Positions 1 through 8,800 of a DNA stretch of 64,000 bases are shown one piece after another; position 1 is the stretch's first letter, and the number at the start of each line of letters is the position of its first letter. The position numbers and the translations under genes are program-made. A model generated the notes under the pieces. That model searched no databases and had not been told where the DNA came from. It was given only the letters and a program-made list of their open reading frames with translations. The stretch is from assembly GCA_033782935.1 (NCBI GenBank), contig JAWQEG010000488.1:1426001-1490000 (forward strand), written 5' to 3'. The stretch is from Petrolisthes cinctipes. Its lineage: Eukaryota; Arthropoda; Malacostraca; Decapoda; Porcellanidae.

Positions 1-2
1 TT

Positions 3-178
3 ATATCTCAAATTCAGGATCAAAACACACGAAAATTCAATATTTTGGGGTCCCAGAAGCAATCTGTACATGCCTACTCAGTGTTAGAGTATTTTCAAAA
101 TACAGGCCCAAAACATGCTGAAAATCGATATTTTAGATGCCCAAAGTCAATATGTGCATGTATCTTCTGTACCCGTTT
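3..178 (+). repeat. Monomer class M1 (176 bp, D-type)
   Basis: Diagnostic words: 'attcaatattttgggg' in the 5' half, 'ctactcagtgttagag' in the middle, 'tacaggcccaaaacatgctg', 'ttttagatgcccaaag' (the D barcode), and 'gcatgtatcttctg' near the 3' end. It normally follows M6 and precedes M2. This class shows most of the single-monomer copy-number changes: duplicated at 13652-14003, triplicated at 34599-35126, and absent before 16333, 36954 and 39782. Confidence 0.93.
89..103. other. 15-bp near-perfect dyad in M1, repeated in nearly every monomer
   Basis: 'gtattttcaaaatac' is a perfect inverted repeat of 7-bp arms around one central C. It is present in M1, M3 and M6. In M2 (265-279) and M5 the same place reads 'atattttcaaaatat', where the outermost pair has changed from G-C to A-T on both sides. 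M4 reads 'gtattttcaaaattc', with one mismatched pair. The dyad lies at the junction of the two 88-bp halves. A protein-binding or structural role is inference. Confidence 0.7.
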
Positions 179-326
179 ATATCTCAAATTCAGGCTCAAA
201 ACACCCGAAAATTCAATATTTTGGGGTCCCAGAAGCAATCTGTACATGCCTACACAGTGCTAGAATATTTTCAAAATATAGGCTAAAAACATGCTAAAAA
301 TCGACATTTTAGGTGCCAAAAAATCG
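179..326 (+). repeat. Monomer class M2 (148 bp, truncated)
   Basis: Diagnostic words: 'ctacacagtgctagaat', 'tataggctaaaaacatgc', 'cgacattttaggtgcc' and the end 'aaaaaatcg'. It lacks the 29 bp ('gtgcatgcat...gtttatat') that close full-length monomers, so it joins M3 at 'cgatatctc'. M5 has the same deletion at the same base, so the two 148-bp classes probably descend from one truncated ancestor. Confidence 0.93.
186..310. other. Helically spaced A/T tracts in both monomer halves
   Basis: In M2, A/T runs are centred near 188, 199.5, 210 and 220.5 in the first half and near 274.5, 287, 298 and 308.5 in the second. Spacing is therefore about 10-12.5 bp. Tracts in phase with the helical repeat are a known hallmark of intrinsically curved DNA. 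The pattern recurs in every monomer class. Confidence 0.6.
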
Positions 327-503
327 ATATCTCAAATTCAGTCCCAAAACACCCGAAAATTCGATATTTAGAGGTCCCAGAAGGTATCTGTACATGCCTA
401 CTCCGTGTTAGAGTATTTTCAAAATACAGGCCAAAAACATACTGAAAATCGATCTTTTAGGTGCCCAAAAGTCGATATGTGCATGCATCTTCTGTACCCG
501 TTT
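327..503 (+). repeat. Monomer class M3 (177 bp)
   Basis: Diagnostic words: 'ttcagtcccaaaacaccc', 'gatatttagaggtcccag', 'aaggtatctgtac', 'ggccaaaaacatactg', 'gtgcccaaaagtcg' and 'gcatgcatcttctg'. It shares its 5' start with M6 but differs by 'agaggt' and 'ggtatc' instead of 'aggggt' and 'gcgatc'. A derived form with 'ccgtgatagag' instead of 'ccgtgttagag' is common between about 31 and 57.6 kb. Confidence 0.93.
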
Positions 504-679
504 ATATCTCAAATTCTGGCCCTAAACACCCGAAAATTCGATATTTTGGGGTCCCAGAAGCGATCTGTACATGCCTACTCCGTGTTAGAGTATTTTCAAA
601 ATTCAGGCCCAAAACATGCTGAAAATCGATATTTTTGGTGCCCAAAGTCAATATGTGCATGTATCTTCTGTACCCGTTT
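504..679 (+). repeat. Monomer class M4 (176 bp, F-type)
   Basis: Diagnostic words: 'ttctggccctaaacaccc', 'attcgatattttgggg', 'aagcgatctg', 'ctccgtgttagag', 'caaaattcaggccc' and 'tttttggtgcccaaag' (the F barcode). The 'aaaattc' spelling breaks the right arm of the dyad that is intact in the other five classes. M4/M1 hybrid monomers are frequent, for example in the monomers containing positions 5574, 14441, 30393 and 37391. Confidence 0.92.
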
Positions 680-683
680 ATAT
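508..683 (+). repeat. Two ancestral 88-bp half-units inside one monomer
   Basis: Comparing M4 with itself at an offset of 88 gives an ungapped match across the monomer. I hand-counted 57 of 86 positions identical (about 66%). Shared words at this spacing include 'caggccc'/'tggccct', 'tcgatatttt', 'ccca' and 'tgtacatg'/'tgtgcatg'. Half a is about 508-595 and half b about 596-683. The 177-bp monomer therefore looks like an old dimer of an 88-bp unit whose halves then diverged and were amplified together. Confidence 0.85.
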
Positions 684-827
684 CTCAAATTCAGGCTCAA
701 AACACCCGAAAATTCAATATTTTGGGGTCCCAGAAGCAATCTGTACATGCCTACTCAGTGCTAGAATATTTTCAAAATATAGGCTAAAAACATGCTAAAA
801 ATCGATCTTTTAAGTGCCAAAAAGTCG
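680..827 (+). repeat. Monomer class M5 (148 bp, truncated)
   Basis: Nearly M2, but reads 'ctactcagtgctag', 'cgatcttttaggtgcc' and 'aaaaagtcg' before the truncated junction. It carries the same 29-bp terminal deletion. In part of the window it has a further 10-bp internal deletion ('ctgtacagtgctag'), giving a 138-bp form. Confidence 0.92.
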
Positions 828-836
828 ATATCTCAA
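820..836 (+). other. 29-bp deletion junction of the truncated monomer
   Basis: Full monomers read 'gtcgatat', then 'gtgcatgcat...gtttatat', then 'ctcaaattc'. M2 and M5 read 'gtcgatatctcaaattc'. The missing segment is 29 bp and is flanked by the direct repeat 'atat', so the deletion could have arisen by slippage or microhomology-mediated joining. The junction creates GATATC, a hexamer absent from the ordinary 'tttatatctc' junction, so it appears about once per 501-bp trimer. Confidence 0.85.
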
Positions 837-1004
837 ATTCAGTCCCAAAACACCCGAAAATTCGATATTTAGGGGTCCCAGAAGCGATCTGTACATGCCT
901 ACTCCGTGTTAGAGTATTTTCAAAATACATGCTCAAAACATACTGAAAATCGATCTTTTAGGTGCCCAAAAGTAGATATGTGCATGCATCTTCAGTACCC
1001 GTTT
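828..1004 (+). repeat. Monomer class M6 (177 bp)
   Basis: Diagnostic words: 'gatatttaggggtccc', 'aagcgatctg', 'tacatgctcaaaacatactg', 'gtgcacaaaagtcg' and 'catcttcagtaccc'. This first copy reads 'gtgcccaaaagtag' at the penultimate word, an individual variant. M6 normally leads into M1. When M1 is lost it leads directly into M2 (16333, 36954, 39782) or M5 (19663, 59971, 61622). Confidence 0.92.
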
Positions 1005-1328
1005 ATATCTCAAATTCAGGCTCAAAACACCCGAAAATTCAATATTTTGGGGTCCCAGAAGCAATCTGTACATGCCTACTCAGTGTTAGAGTATTTTCAA
1101 AATACAGGCCCAAAATATGCTGAAAATCGATATTTTAGATGCCCAAAGTCAATATGTGCATGTATCTTCTGTACCCGTTTATATCTCAAATTCAGGCTCA
1201 AAACACCCGAAAATTCAATATTTTGGGGTCCCAGAAGCAATCTGTACATGCCTACACAGTGCTAGAATATTTTCAAAATATAGGCTAAAAACATGCTAAA
1301 AATCGACATTTTAGGTGCCAAAAAATCG

Positions 1329-1476
1329 ATATCTCAAATTCAGTCCCAAAACACCCGAAAATTCGATATTTAGAGGTCCCAGAAGGTATCTGTACATGCT
1401 TACACAGTGCTAGAATATTTTCAAAATATAGGCTAAAAACATGCTAAAAATCGACATTTTAGGTGCCAAAAAATCG
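1329..1476 (+). repeat. Extra 148-bp hybrid monomer (M3 head, M2 tail)
   Basis: After M2 ends at 1328, an additional 148-bp monomer is present before the normal M3 at 1477. Its 5' part is M3 ('ttagaggtcccagaaggtatc') and its remainder is M2 ('cttacacagtgctag', 'cgacatttt'). The spacing from the D monomer at 1117 to the next F monomer at 1766 is 649 = 501 + 148. This is the expected product of unequal exchange between M3 and M2 within their 5' halves. Confidence 0.88.
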
Positions 1477-1829
1477 ATATCTCAAATTCAGTCCCAAAAC
1501 ACCCGAAAATTCGATATTTAGAGGTCCCAGAAGGTATCTGTACATGCCTACTCCGTGTTAGAGTATTTTCAAAATACAGGCCAAAAACATACTGAAAATC
1601 GATCTTTTAGGTGCCCAAAAGTCGATATGTGCATGCATCTTCTGTACCCGTTTATATCTCAAATTCTGGCCCTAAACACCCGAAAATTCGATATTTTGGG
1701 GTCCCACAAGCGATCTGTACATGCCTACTCCGTGTTAGAGTATTTTCAAAATTCAGGCCCAAAACATGCAGAAAATCGATATTTTTGGTGCCCAAAGTCA
1801 ATATGTGCATGTATCTTCTGTACCCGTTT

Positions 1830-1967
1830 ATATCTCAAATTCAGGCTCAAAACACCCGAAAATTCAATATTTTGGGGTCCCAGAAGCAATCTGTACAGTG
1901 CTAGAATATTTTCAAAATATAGGCTAAAAACATGCTAAAAATCGATCTTTTAGGTGCCAAAAAGTCG
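1830..1967 (+). repeat. 138-bp M5 allele with a 10-bp internal deletion
   Basis: 'ctgtacatgcctactcagtg' is shortened to 'ctgtacagtg', giving 138 bp. The deletion lies between two 'ca' dinucleotides. The same allele is read at 1891, 2883, 3374, 4363 and 5208, covering every M5 between 1.8 and 5.3 kb. A derivative reading 'ctgtacagggctag' is found at 21050, 22867 and 31693. Confidence 0.88.
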
Positions 1968-2959
1968 ATATCTCAAATTCAGTCCCAAAACACCCGAAAA
2001 TTCGATATTTAGGGGTCCCAGAAGCGATCTGTACATGCCTACTCCGTGTTAGAGTATTTTCAAAATACATGCTCAAAACATATCTGAAAATCGATCTTTT
2101 AGGTGCACAAAAGTCGATATGTGCATGAATCTTCAGTACCCGTTTATATCTCAAATTCAGGCTCAAAACACCCGAAAATTCAATATTTTGGGGTCCCAGA
2201 AGCAATCTGTACATGCCTAGTCAGTGTTAGAGTATTTTCAAAATACAGGCCCAAAACATGCTGAAAATCGATATTTTAGATGCCCAAAGTCAATATGTGC
2301 ATGTATCATCTGTACCCGTTTATATCTCAAATTCAGGCTCAAAACACCCGAAAATTCAATATTTTGGGGTCCCAGAAGCAATCTGTACATGCCTACACAG
2401 TGCTAGAATATTTTCAAAATATAGGCTAAAAACATGCTAAAAATCGACATTTTAGGTGCCAAAAAATCGATATCTCTAATTCAGTCCCAAAACACCCTAA
2501 AATTCGATATTTAGAGGTCCCAGAAGGTATCTGCACATGCCTACTCCGTGTTAGAGTATTTCCAAAATACAGGCCAAAAACATACTGAAAATCGATCTTT
2601 TAGGTGCCCAAAAGTCGATATGTGCATGCATCTTCTGTACCCGTTTATATCTCAAATTCTGGCCCTAAACACCCGAAAATTCGATATTTTGGGGTCCCAG
2701 AAGCGATCTGTACATGCCTACTCCGTGTTAGAGTATTTTCAAAATTCAGGCCCAAAACATGCTGAAAATCGATATTTTTTTGCCCAAAGTCAATATGTGC
2801 ATGTATCTTCTGTACCCGTTTATATCTCAAATTCAGGCTCAAAACACCCGAAAATTCAATATTTTGGGGTACCAGAAGCAATCTGTACAGTGCTAGAATA
2901 TTTTCAAAATATAGGCTAAAAACATGCTAAAAATCGATCTTTTAGGTGCCAAAAAGTCG

Positions 2960-3136
2960 ATATCTCAAATTCAGTCCCAAAACACCCGAAAATTCGATAT
3001 TTAGAGGTCCCAGAAGGTATCTGTACATGCCTACTCCGTGTTAGAGTATTTTCAAAATACAGGCCAAAAACATATTGAAAATCGATCTTTTAGGTGCCCA
3101 AAAGTCGATATGTGCATGCATCTTCTGTACCCGTTT
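2960..3136 (+). repeat. M3 following M5: half-hexamer slip
   Basis: M5 should be followed by M6, but here the monomer is M3 ('ttagaggtcccagaaggtatc', 'gtgcccaaaagtcg') and M4 follows again. F-type monomers therefore occur at both 2759 and 3249 with no D between them. The change equals a one-trimer shift in hexamer register. Confidence 0.85.
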
Positions 3137-4617
3137 ATATCTCAAATTCTGACCCTAAACACCCGAAAATTCGATATTTTGGGGCCCCAGTAGCGATCTG
3201 TACATGCCTACTCCGTGTTAGAGTATTTTCAAAATTAAGGCCCAAAACATGCTGAAAATCGATATTTTTGGTGCCCAAAGTCAATATGTGCATGTATCTT
3301 CTGTACCCGTTTATATCTCAAATTCAGGCTCAAAACACCCGAAAATTCAATATTTTGGGGTCCCAGAAGCAATCTGTACAGTGCTAGAATATTTTCAAAA
3401 TATAGGCTAAAAACATGCTAAAAATCGATCTTTTAGGTGCCAAAAAGTCGATATCTCAAATTCAGTCCCAAAACACCCGAAAATTCGATATTTAGGGGTC
3501 CCAGAAGCGATCTGTACATGCCTACTCCGTGTTAGAGTATTTTCAAAATACATGCTCAAAACATACTGAAAATCGATCTTTTAGGTGCACAAAAGTCGAT
3601 ATGTGCATGCATCTTCAGTACCCGTTTATAGCTCAAATTCAGGCTCAAAACACCCGAAAATTCAATATTTTGGGGTCCCAGAAGCAATCTGTACATGCCT
3701 ATTCAGTGTTAGAGTATTTTCAAAATACAGGCCCAAAACATGCTGAAAATCGATATTTTAGATGCCCAAAGTCAATATGTGCATGTATCATCTGTACCCG
3801 TTTATATCTCAAATTCAGACTCAAAACTCCCGAAAATTCAATATTTTGGGGTCCCAGAAGCAATCTGTACATGCCTACACAGTGCTAGAATATTTTCAAA
3901 ATATAGGATAAAAACATGCTAAAAATCGACATTTTAGGTGCCAAAAAATCGATATCTCAAATTCAGTCCCAAATCACCCGAAAATTCGATTAGAGGTCCC
4001 AGAAAGTTTCTGCACATGCCTACTCCGTGTTAGAGTATTTTCAAAATACAGGCCAAAAACATACTGAAAATCGATCTTTTAGGTGCACAAAAGTCGATAT
4101 GTGCATGCATCTTCTGTACCCGTTTATATCTCAAATTCTGGCCCTAAACACCCGAAAAATCGATATTTTGGGGTCCCAGAAGCGATCTGTACATGCCTAC
4201 TCCGTGTTAGAGTATTTTCAAAATTCAGGCCCAAAACATGCTGAAAATCGATATTTTTGGTGCCCAAAGTCAATATGTGCATGTATCTTCTGTACCCGTT
4301 TATATCTCAAATTCAGGCTCAAAACACCCGAAAATTCAATATTTTGGGGTCCCAGAAGCAATCTGTACAGTGCTAGAATATTTTCAAAATATAGGCAAAA
4401 AAACATGCTAAAAATCGATCTTTTAGGTGCCAAAAAGTCGATATCTCAAATTCAGTCCCAAAACACCCGAAAATTCGATATTTAGGGGTCCCAGAAGCGA
4501 TCTGTACATGCCTACTCCTTGTTAGAGTATTTTCAAAATACATGCTCAAAACATACTGAAAATCGATCTTTTAGGTGCACAGAAGTCGATATGTGCATGC
4601 ATCTTCAGTACCCGTTT

Positions 4618-4970
4618 ATATCTCAAATTCAGGCTCAAAACACCCTAAAATTCAATATTTTGGGGTCCAAGAAGCAATCTGTACATGCCTACTCAGTGTT
4701 AGAGTATTTTCAAAATACAGGCCCAAAACATGCTGAAAATCGATATTTTAGATGCCCAAAGTCAATATGTGCATGTATCTTCTGTACCCGTTTATATCTC
4801 AAATTCAGTCCCAAAACACCCGAAAATTCGATATTTTGAGGTCCCAGAAGGTATCTGTACATGCCTACTCCGTGTTAGAGTATTTTCAAAATACAGGCCA
4901 AAAACATACTGAATATCGATCTTTTAGGTGCCCAAAAGTCGATATGTGCAAGCATCTTCTGTACCCGTTT
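4618..4970 (+). repeat. M1 joined directly to M3 (M2 lost)
   Basis: At 4794 the monomer after M1 begins 'ttcagtcccaaaacaccc' and continues as M3; no truncated M2 lies between. The D-to-F spacing (4730 to 5083) is 353 = 501 - 148. A hybrid word, 'gatattttgaggtccc', near 4830 suggests the exchange point lies in the 5' half. Confidence 0.85.
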
Positions 4971-5461
4971 ATATTTCAAATTCTGGCCATAAACACCCGA
5001 AAATTCGATATTTTGGGGTCCCAGAAGCGATCTGTACATGCCTACTCCGTGTTAGAGTATTTTCAAAATTCAGGCCCAAAACATGCTGAAAATCGATATT
5101 TTTGGTGCCCAAAGTCAATATGTGCATGTATCTTCTGTACCCGTTAATATCTCAAATTCAGGCTCAAAACACCCGAAAATTCAATATTTTGGGGTCCCAG
5201 AAGCAATCTGTACAGTGCTAGAATATTTTCAAAATATAGGCTAAAAACATGCTAAAAATCGATCTTTTAGGTGCCAAAAAGTCGATATCTCAAATTCAGT
5301 CCCAAAACACCCGAAAATTCGATATTTAGGGGTCCCAGAAGCGATCTGTACATGCCTACTCCGTGTTAGAGTATTTTCAAAATACATGCTCAAAACATAC
5401 TGAAAATCGATCTTTTAGGTGCACAAAAGTCGATATGTGCATGCATCTTCAGTACCCGTTT

Positions 5462-5813
5462 ATATCTCAAATTCAGGCTCAAGACACCCGAAAATTCGAT
5501 ATTTTGGGGTCCCAGAAGCGATCTGTACATGCCTACTCCGTGTTAGAGTATTTTCAAAATTCAGGCCCAAAACATGCTGAAAATCGATATTTTAGATGCC
5601 CAAAGTCAATATGTGCATGTATCTTCTGTACCCGTTTATATCTCAAATTCAGGCTCAAAACACCCGAAAATTCAATATTTTGGGGTCCCAGAAGCGATCT
5701 GTACATGTCTACTCCGTGTTAGAGTATTTTCAAAATTCAGGCCCAAAACATGCTGAAAATCGATATTTTTGGTGCCCAAAGTCAATATGTGCATGTATCT
5801 TCTGTACCCGTTT
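5462..5813 (+). repeat. Pair of M1/M4 hybrid monomers, with M2-M3 lost
   Basis: The monomer ending at 5637 has an M4-like first part ('attcgatattttgggg', 'aagcgatctg', 'aaaattcagg') and an M1 3' end ('ttttagatgcc'). The next, 5638-5813, begins like M1/M2 ('attcaatatttt') and ends as M4 ('tttttggtgcc'). D and F barcodes lie only 176 bp apart (5574, 5750), so 325 bp (148 + 177) is missing. This marks the edge of the 1503-bp domain. Confidence 0.8.
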
Positions 5814-8800
5814 ATATCACAAATTCAGGCTGAAAACACCTGAAAATTCAATATTTTGGGGTCCCAGAAGCAATCTGTACATGCCTACTCAGTGCTTGAA
5901 TATTTTCAAAATATAGGCTAAAAACATGCTAAAAATCGATCTTTTAGGTGCCAAAAAATCGATATCTCAAATTCAGTCACAAAACACCCGAAAATTCGAT
6001 ATTTAGGGGTCCCAGAAGCGATCTGTACATGCCTACTCCGTGTTAGAGTATTTTCAAAATACATGCTCAAAACATACTGAAAATCGATCTTTTAGGTGGC
6101 CAAAAGTCGATATGTGCATGCATCTTCAGTACCCGTTTATATCTCAAATTCAGGCTCAAAACACCCGAAAGTTCGATATTTTGGGCTCCCAGAATCGATC
6201 TGTACATGCCTACTCAGTGTTAGAGTATTTTCAAAATTCAGGCCCAAAACATGCTGAAAATCGATATTTTTGGTGCCCAAAGTCAATATGTGCATGTATC
6301 TTCTGTACCCGTTTATATCTCAAATTCAGGCTCAAAACACCCGAAAATTCAATATTTTGGGGTCCCAGAAGCAATCTGTACATGCCTACTCAGTGCTAGA
6401 ATATTTTCAAAATATAGGCTAAAAACATGCTAAAAATCGATCTTTTAGGTGCCAAAAAGTCGATATCTCAAATTCAGTCCCAAAACACCCGAAAATTCGA
6501 TATTTAGGGGTCCCAGAAGCGATCTGTACATGCCTACTCCGTTTTAGAGTATTTTCAAAATACATGCTCAAAACATACTGAAAATCGATCTTTTAGGTGC
6601 ACAAAAGTCGATATGTGCATGCATCTTCAGTACCCGTTTATATCTCAAATTCAGGCTCAAAACACCCGAAAATTCAATATTTTTGGGTCCCAGAAGCAAT
6701 CTGTACATGCCTACTCAGTGTTAGAGTATTTTCAAAATACAGGCCCAAAACATGCTGAAAATCGATATTTTAGATGCCCAAAGTCAATATGTGCATGTAT
6801 CTTCTGTACCCGTTTATATCTCAAATTCAGACTCAAAACACCCGAAAATTCAATATTTTGGGGTCCCAGAAGCAATCTGTACATGCCTACACAGTGCTAG
6901 AATATTTTCAAAATATAGGCTAAAAACATGCTGAAAATCGATATTTTAGGTGCCAAAAAATCGATATCTCAAATTCAGTCCCAAAACACCCGAGAATTCG
7001 ATATTTAGAGGTCCCAGAAGGTATCTGTACATGCCTACTCCGTGTTAGAGTATTTTCAAAATACAGGCCAAAAACATACTGAAAATCGATCTTTTAGGTG
7101 CCCAAAAGTCGATATGTGCATGCATCTTCTGTACCCGTTTATATCTCAAATTCTGGCCCTAAACACCCGAAAATTCGATATTTTGGGGTCCCAGAAGCGA
7201 TCTGTACATGCCTGCTCCGTATTAGAGTATTTTCAAAATTCAGGCCCAAAACATGCTGAAAATCGATATTTTTGGTGCCCAAAGTCAATATGTGCATGTA
7301 TCTTCTGTACCCGTTTATATCTCAAATTTAGGCTCTAAACACCCGAAAATTCAATATTTTGGGGTCCTAGAAGCAATCTGTACATGCCTACTCAATGCTA
7401 GAATATTTTCAAAATATAGGCTAAAAAAATGCTAAAAATCGATCTTTTAGGTGCCAAAAAGTCGATATCTCAAATTCAGTCCCAAAACACCTGAAAATTC
7501 GATATTTAGGGGTCCCAGAAGCGATCTGTACATGCCTACTCCGTGTTAGAGTATTTTCAAAATTCAGGCCCAAAACATGCTGAAAATCGATATTTTAGGT
7601 GCACAAAAGTCGATATGTGCATGCATCTTTAGTACCCGTTTATATCTCAAATTCAGGCTCAAAACACCCGAAAATTCGATATTTTGGGGTCCCAGAAGCA
7701 ATCTGTACATGCCTACTCAGTGTTAGAGTATTTTCAAAATTCAGGCCCAAAACATGCTGAAAATCGATATTTTTGGTGCCCAAAGTCAATATGTGCATGT
7801 ATCTTCTGTACCCGTTTATATCTCAAATTCAGGCTCAAAACACCCTAAAATTAAATATTTTGGGGTCCCAGAAGCAATCTGTACATGCCTACTCAGTGCT
7901 AGAATATTTTCAAAATATAGGCTAAAAACATGCTAAAAATCGATCTTTTAGGTGCCAAAAAGTCGATATCTCAAATTCAGTCCCAAAACACCCGAAAATT
8001 CGATATTTAGGGGTCCCAGAAGCGATCTGTACATGCCTACTCCGTTTTAGAGTACTTTCAAAATACATGCTCAAAACATACTGAAAATCGATCTTTTAGG
8101 TGCACAAAAGTCGATATGTGCATGCATCTTCAGTACCCGTTTATATCTCAAATTCAGGCTCAAAACACCCGAAAATTCAATATTTTGGGGTCCCAGAAGC
8201 AATCTGTACATGCGTACTCAGTGTTAGAGTATTTTCAAAATACAGGCCCAAAACATGCTGAAAATCGATATTTTAGATGCCCAAAGTCAATATGTGCATG
8301 TATCTTCTGTACCCGTTTATATCTCAAATTCAGGCTCAAAACACCCGAAAATTCAATATTTTGGGGTCCCAGAAGCAATCTGTACATGCCTACACAGTGC
8401 TAGAATATTTTCAAAATATAGGCTAAAAACATGCTAAAAATCGACATTTTAGGTGCCAAAAAATCGATATCTCAAATTCAGTCCCAAAACACCCGAAAAT
8501 TCGATATTTAGAGGTCCCAGAAGGTATCTGTACATGCCTACTCCGTGTTAGAGTATTTTCAAAATACAGGCCAAAAACATACTGAAAATCGATCTTTTAG
8601 GTGCCCAAAAGTCGATATGTGCATGCATCTTCTGTACCCGTTTATATCTCAAATTATGGCCCTAAACACCCGAAAATTCGATATTTTGGGGTCCCAGAAG
8701 CGATCTGTACATGCCTACTCCGTATTAGAGTATTTTCAAAATTCAGGCCCAAAACATGCTGAAAATCGATATTTTTGGTGCCCAAAGTCAATATGTGCAT

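Larger units (their letters stand above)
3..1004 (+). repeat. Reference 1002-bp hexamer HOR (M1-M2-M3-M4-M5-M6)
   Basis: First complete HOR copy: 176 + 148 + 177 + 176 + 148 + 177 = 1002 bp. It consists of two related 501-bp trimers, M1-M2-M3 and M4-M5-M6, each with the short monomer in the middle. The next copy begins at 1005. This hexamer is the register against which every insertion, loss and hybrid in the window is described. The two trimers are kept apart by class-specific bases, so they diverged before the hexamer itself was amplified. Confidence 0.95.

Noticed and set aside
504..560. CENP-B-box-like motif around 'acccgaaaattcgatat'
   Set aside because: The canonical core needs TTCG, four bases, A, two bases, CGGG (or its complement). 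Here the CCCG and TTCG elements are present but the spacing and orientation do not fit, and the fixed A/T position is wrong. No canonical box was found.
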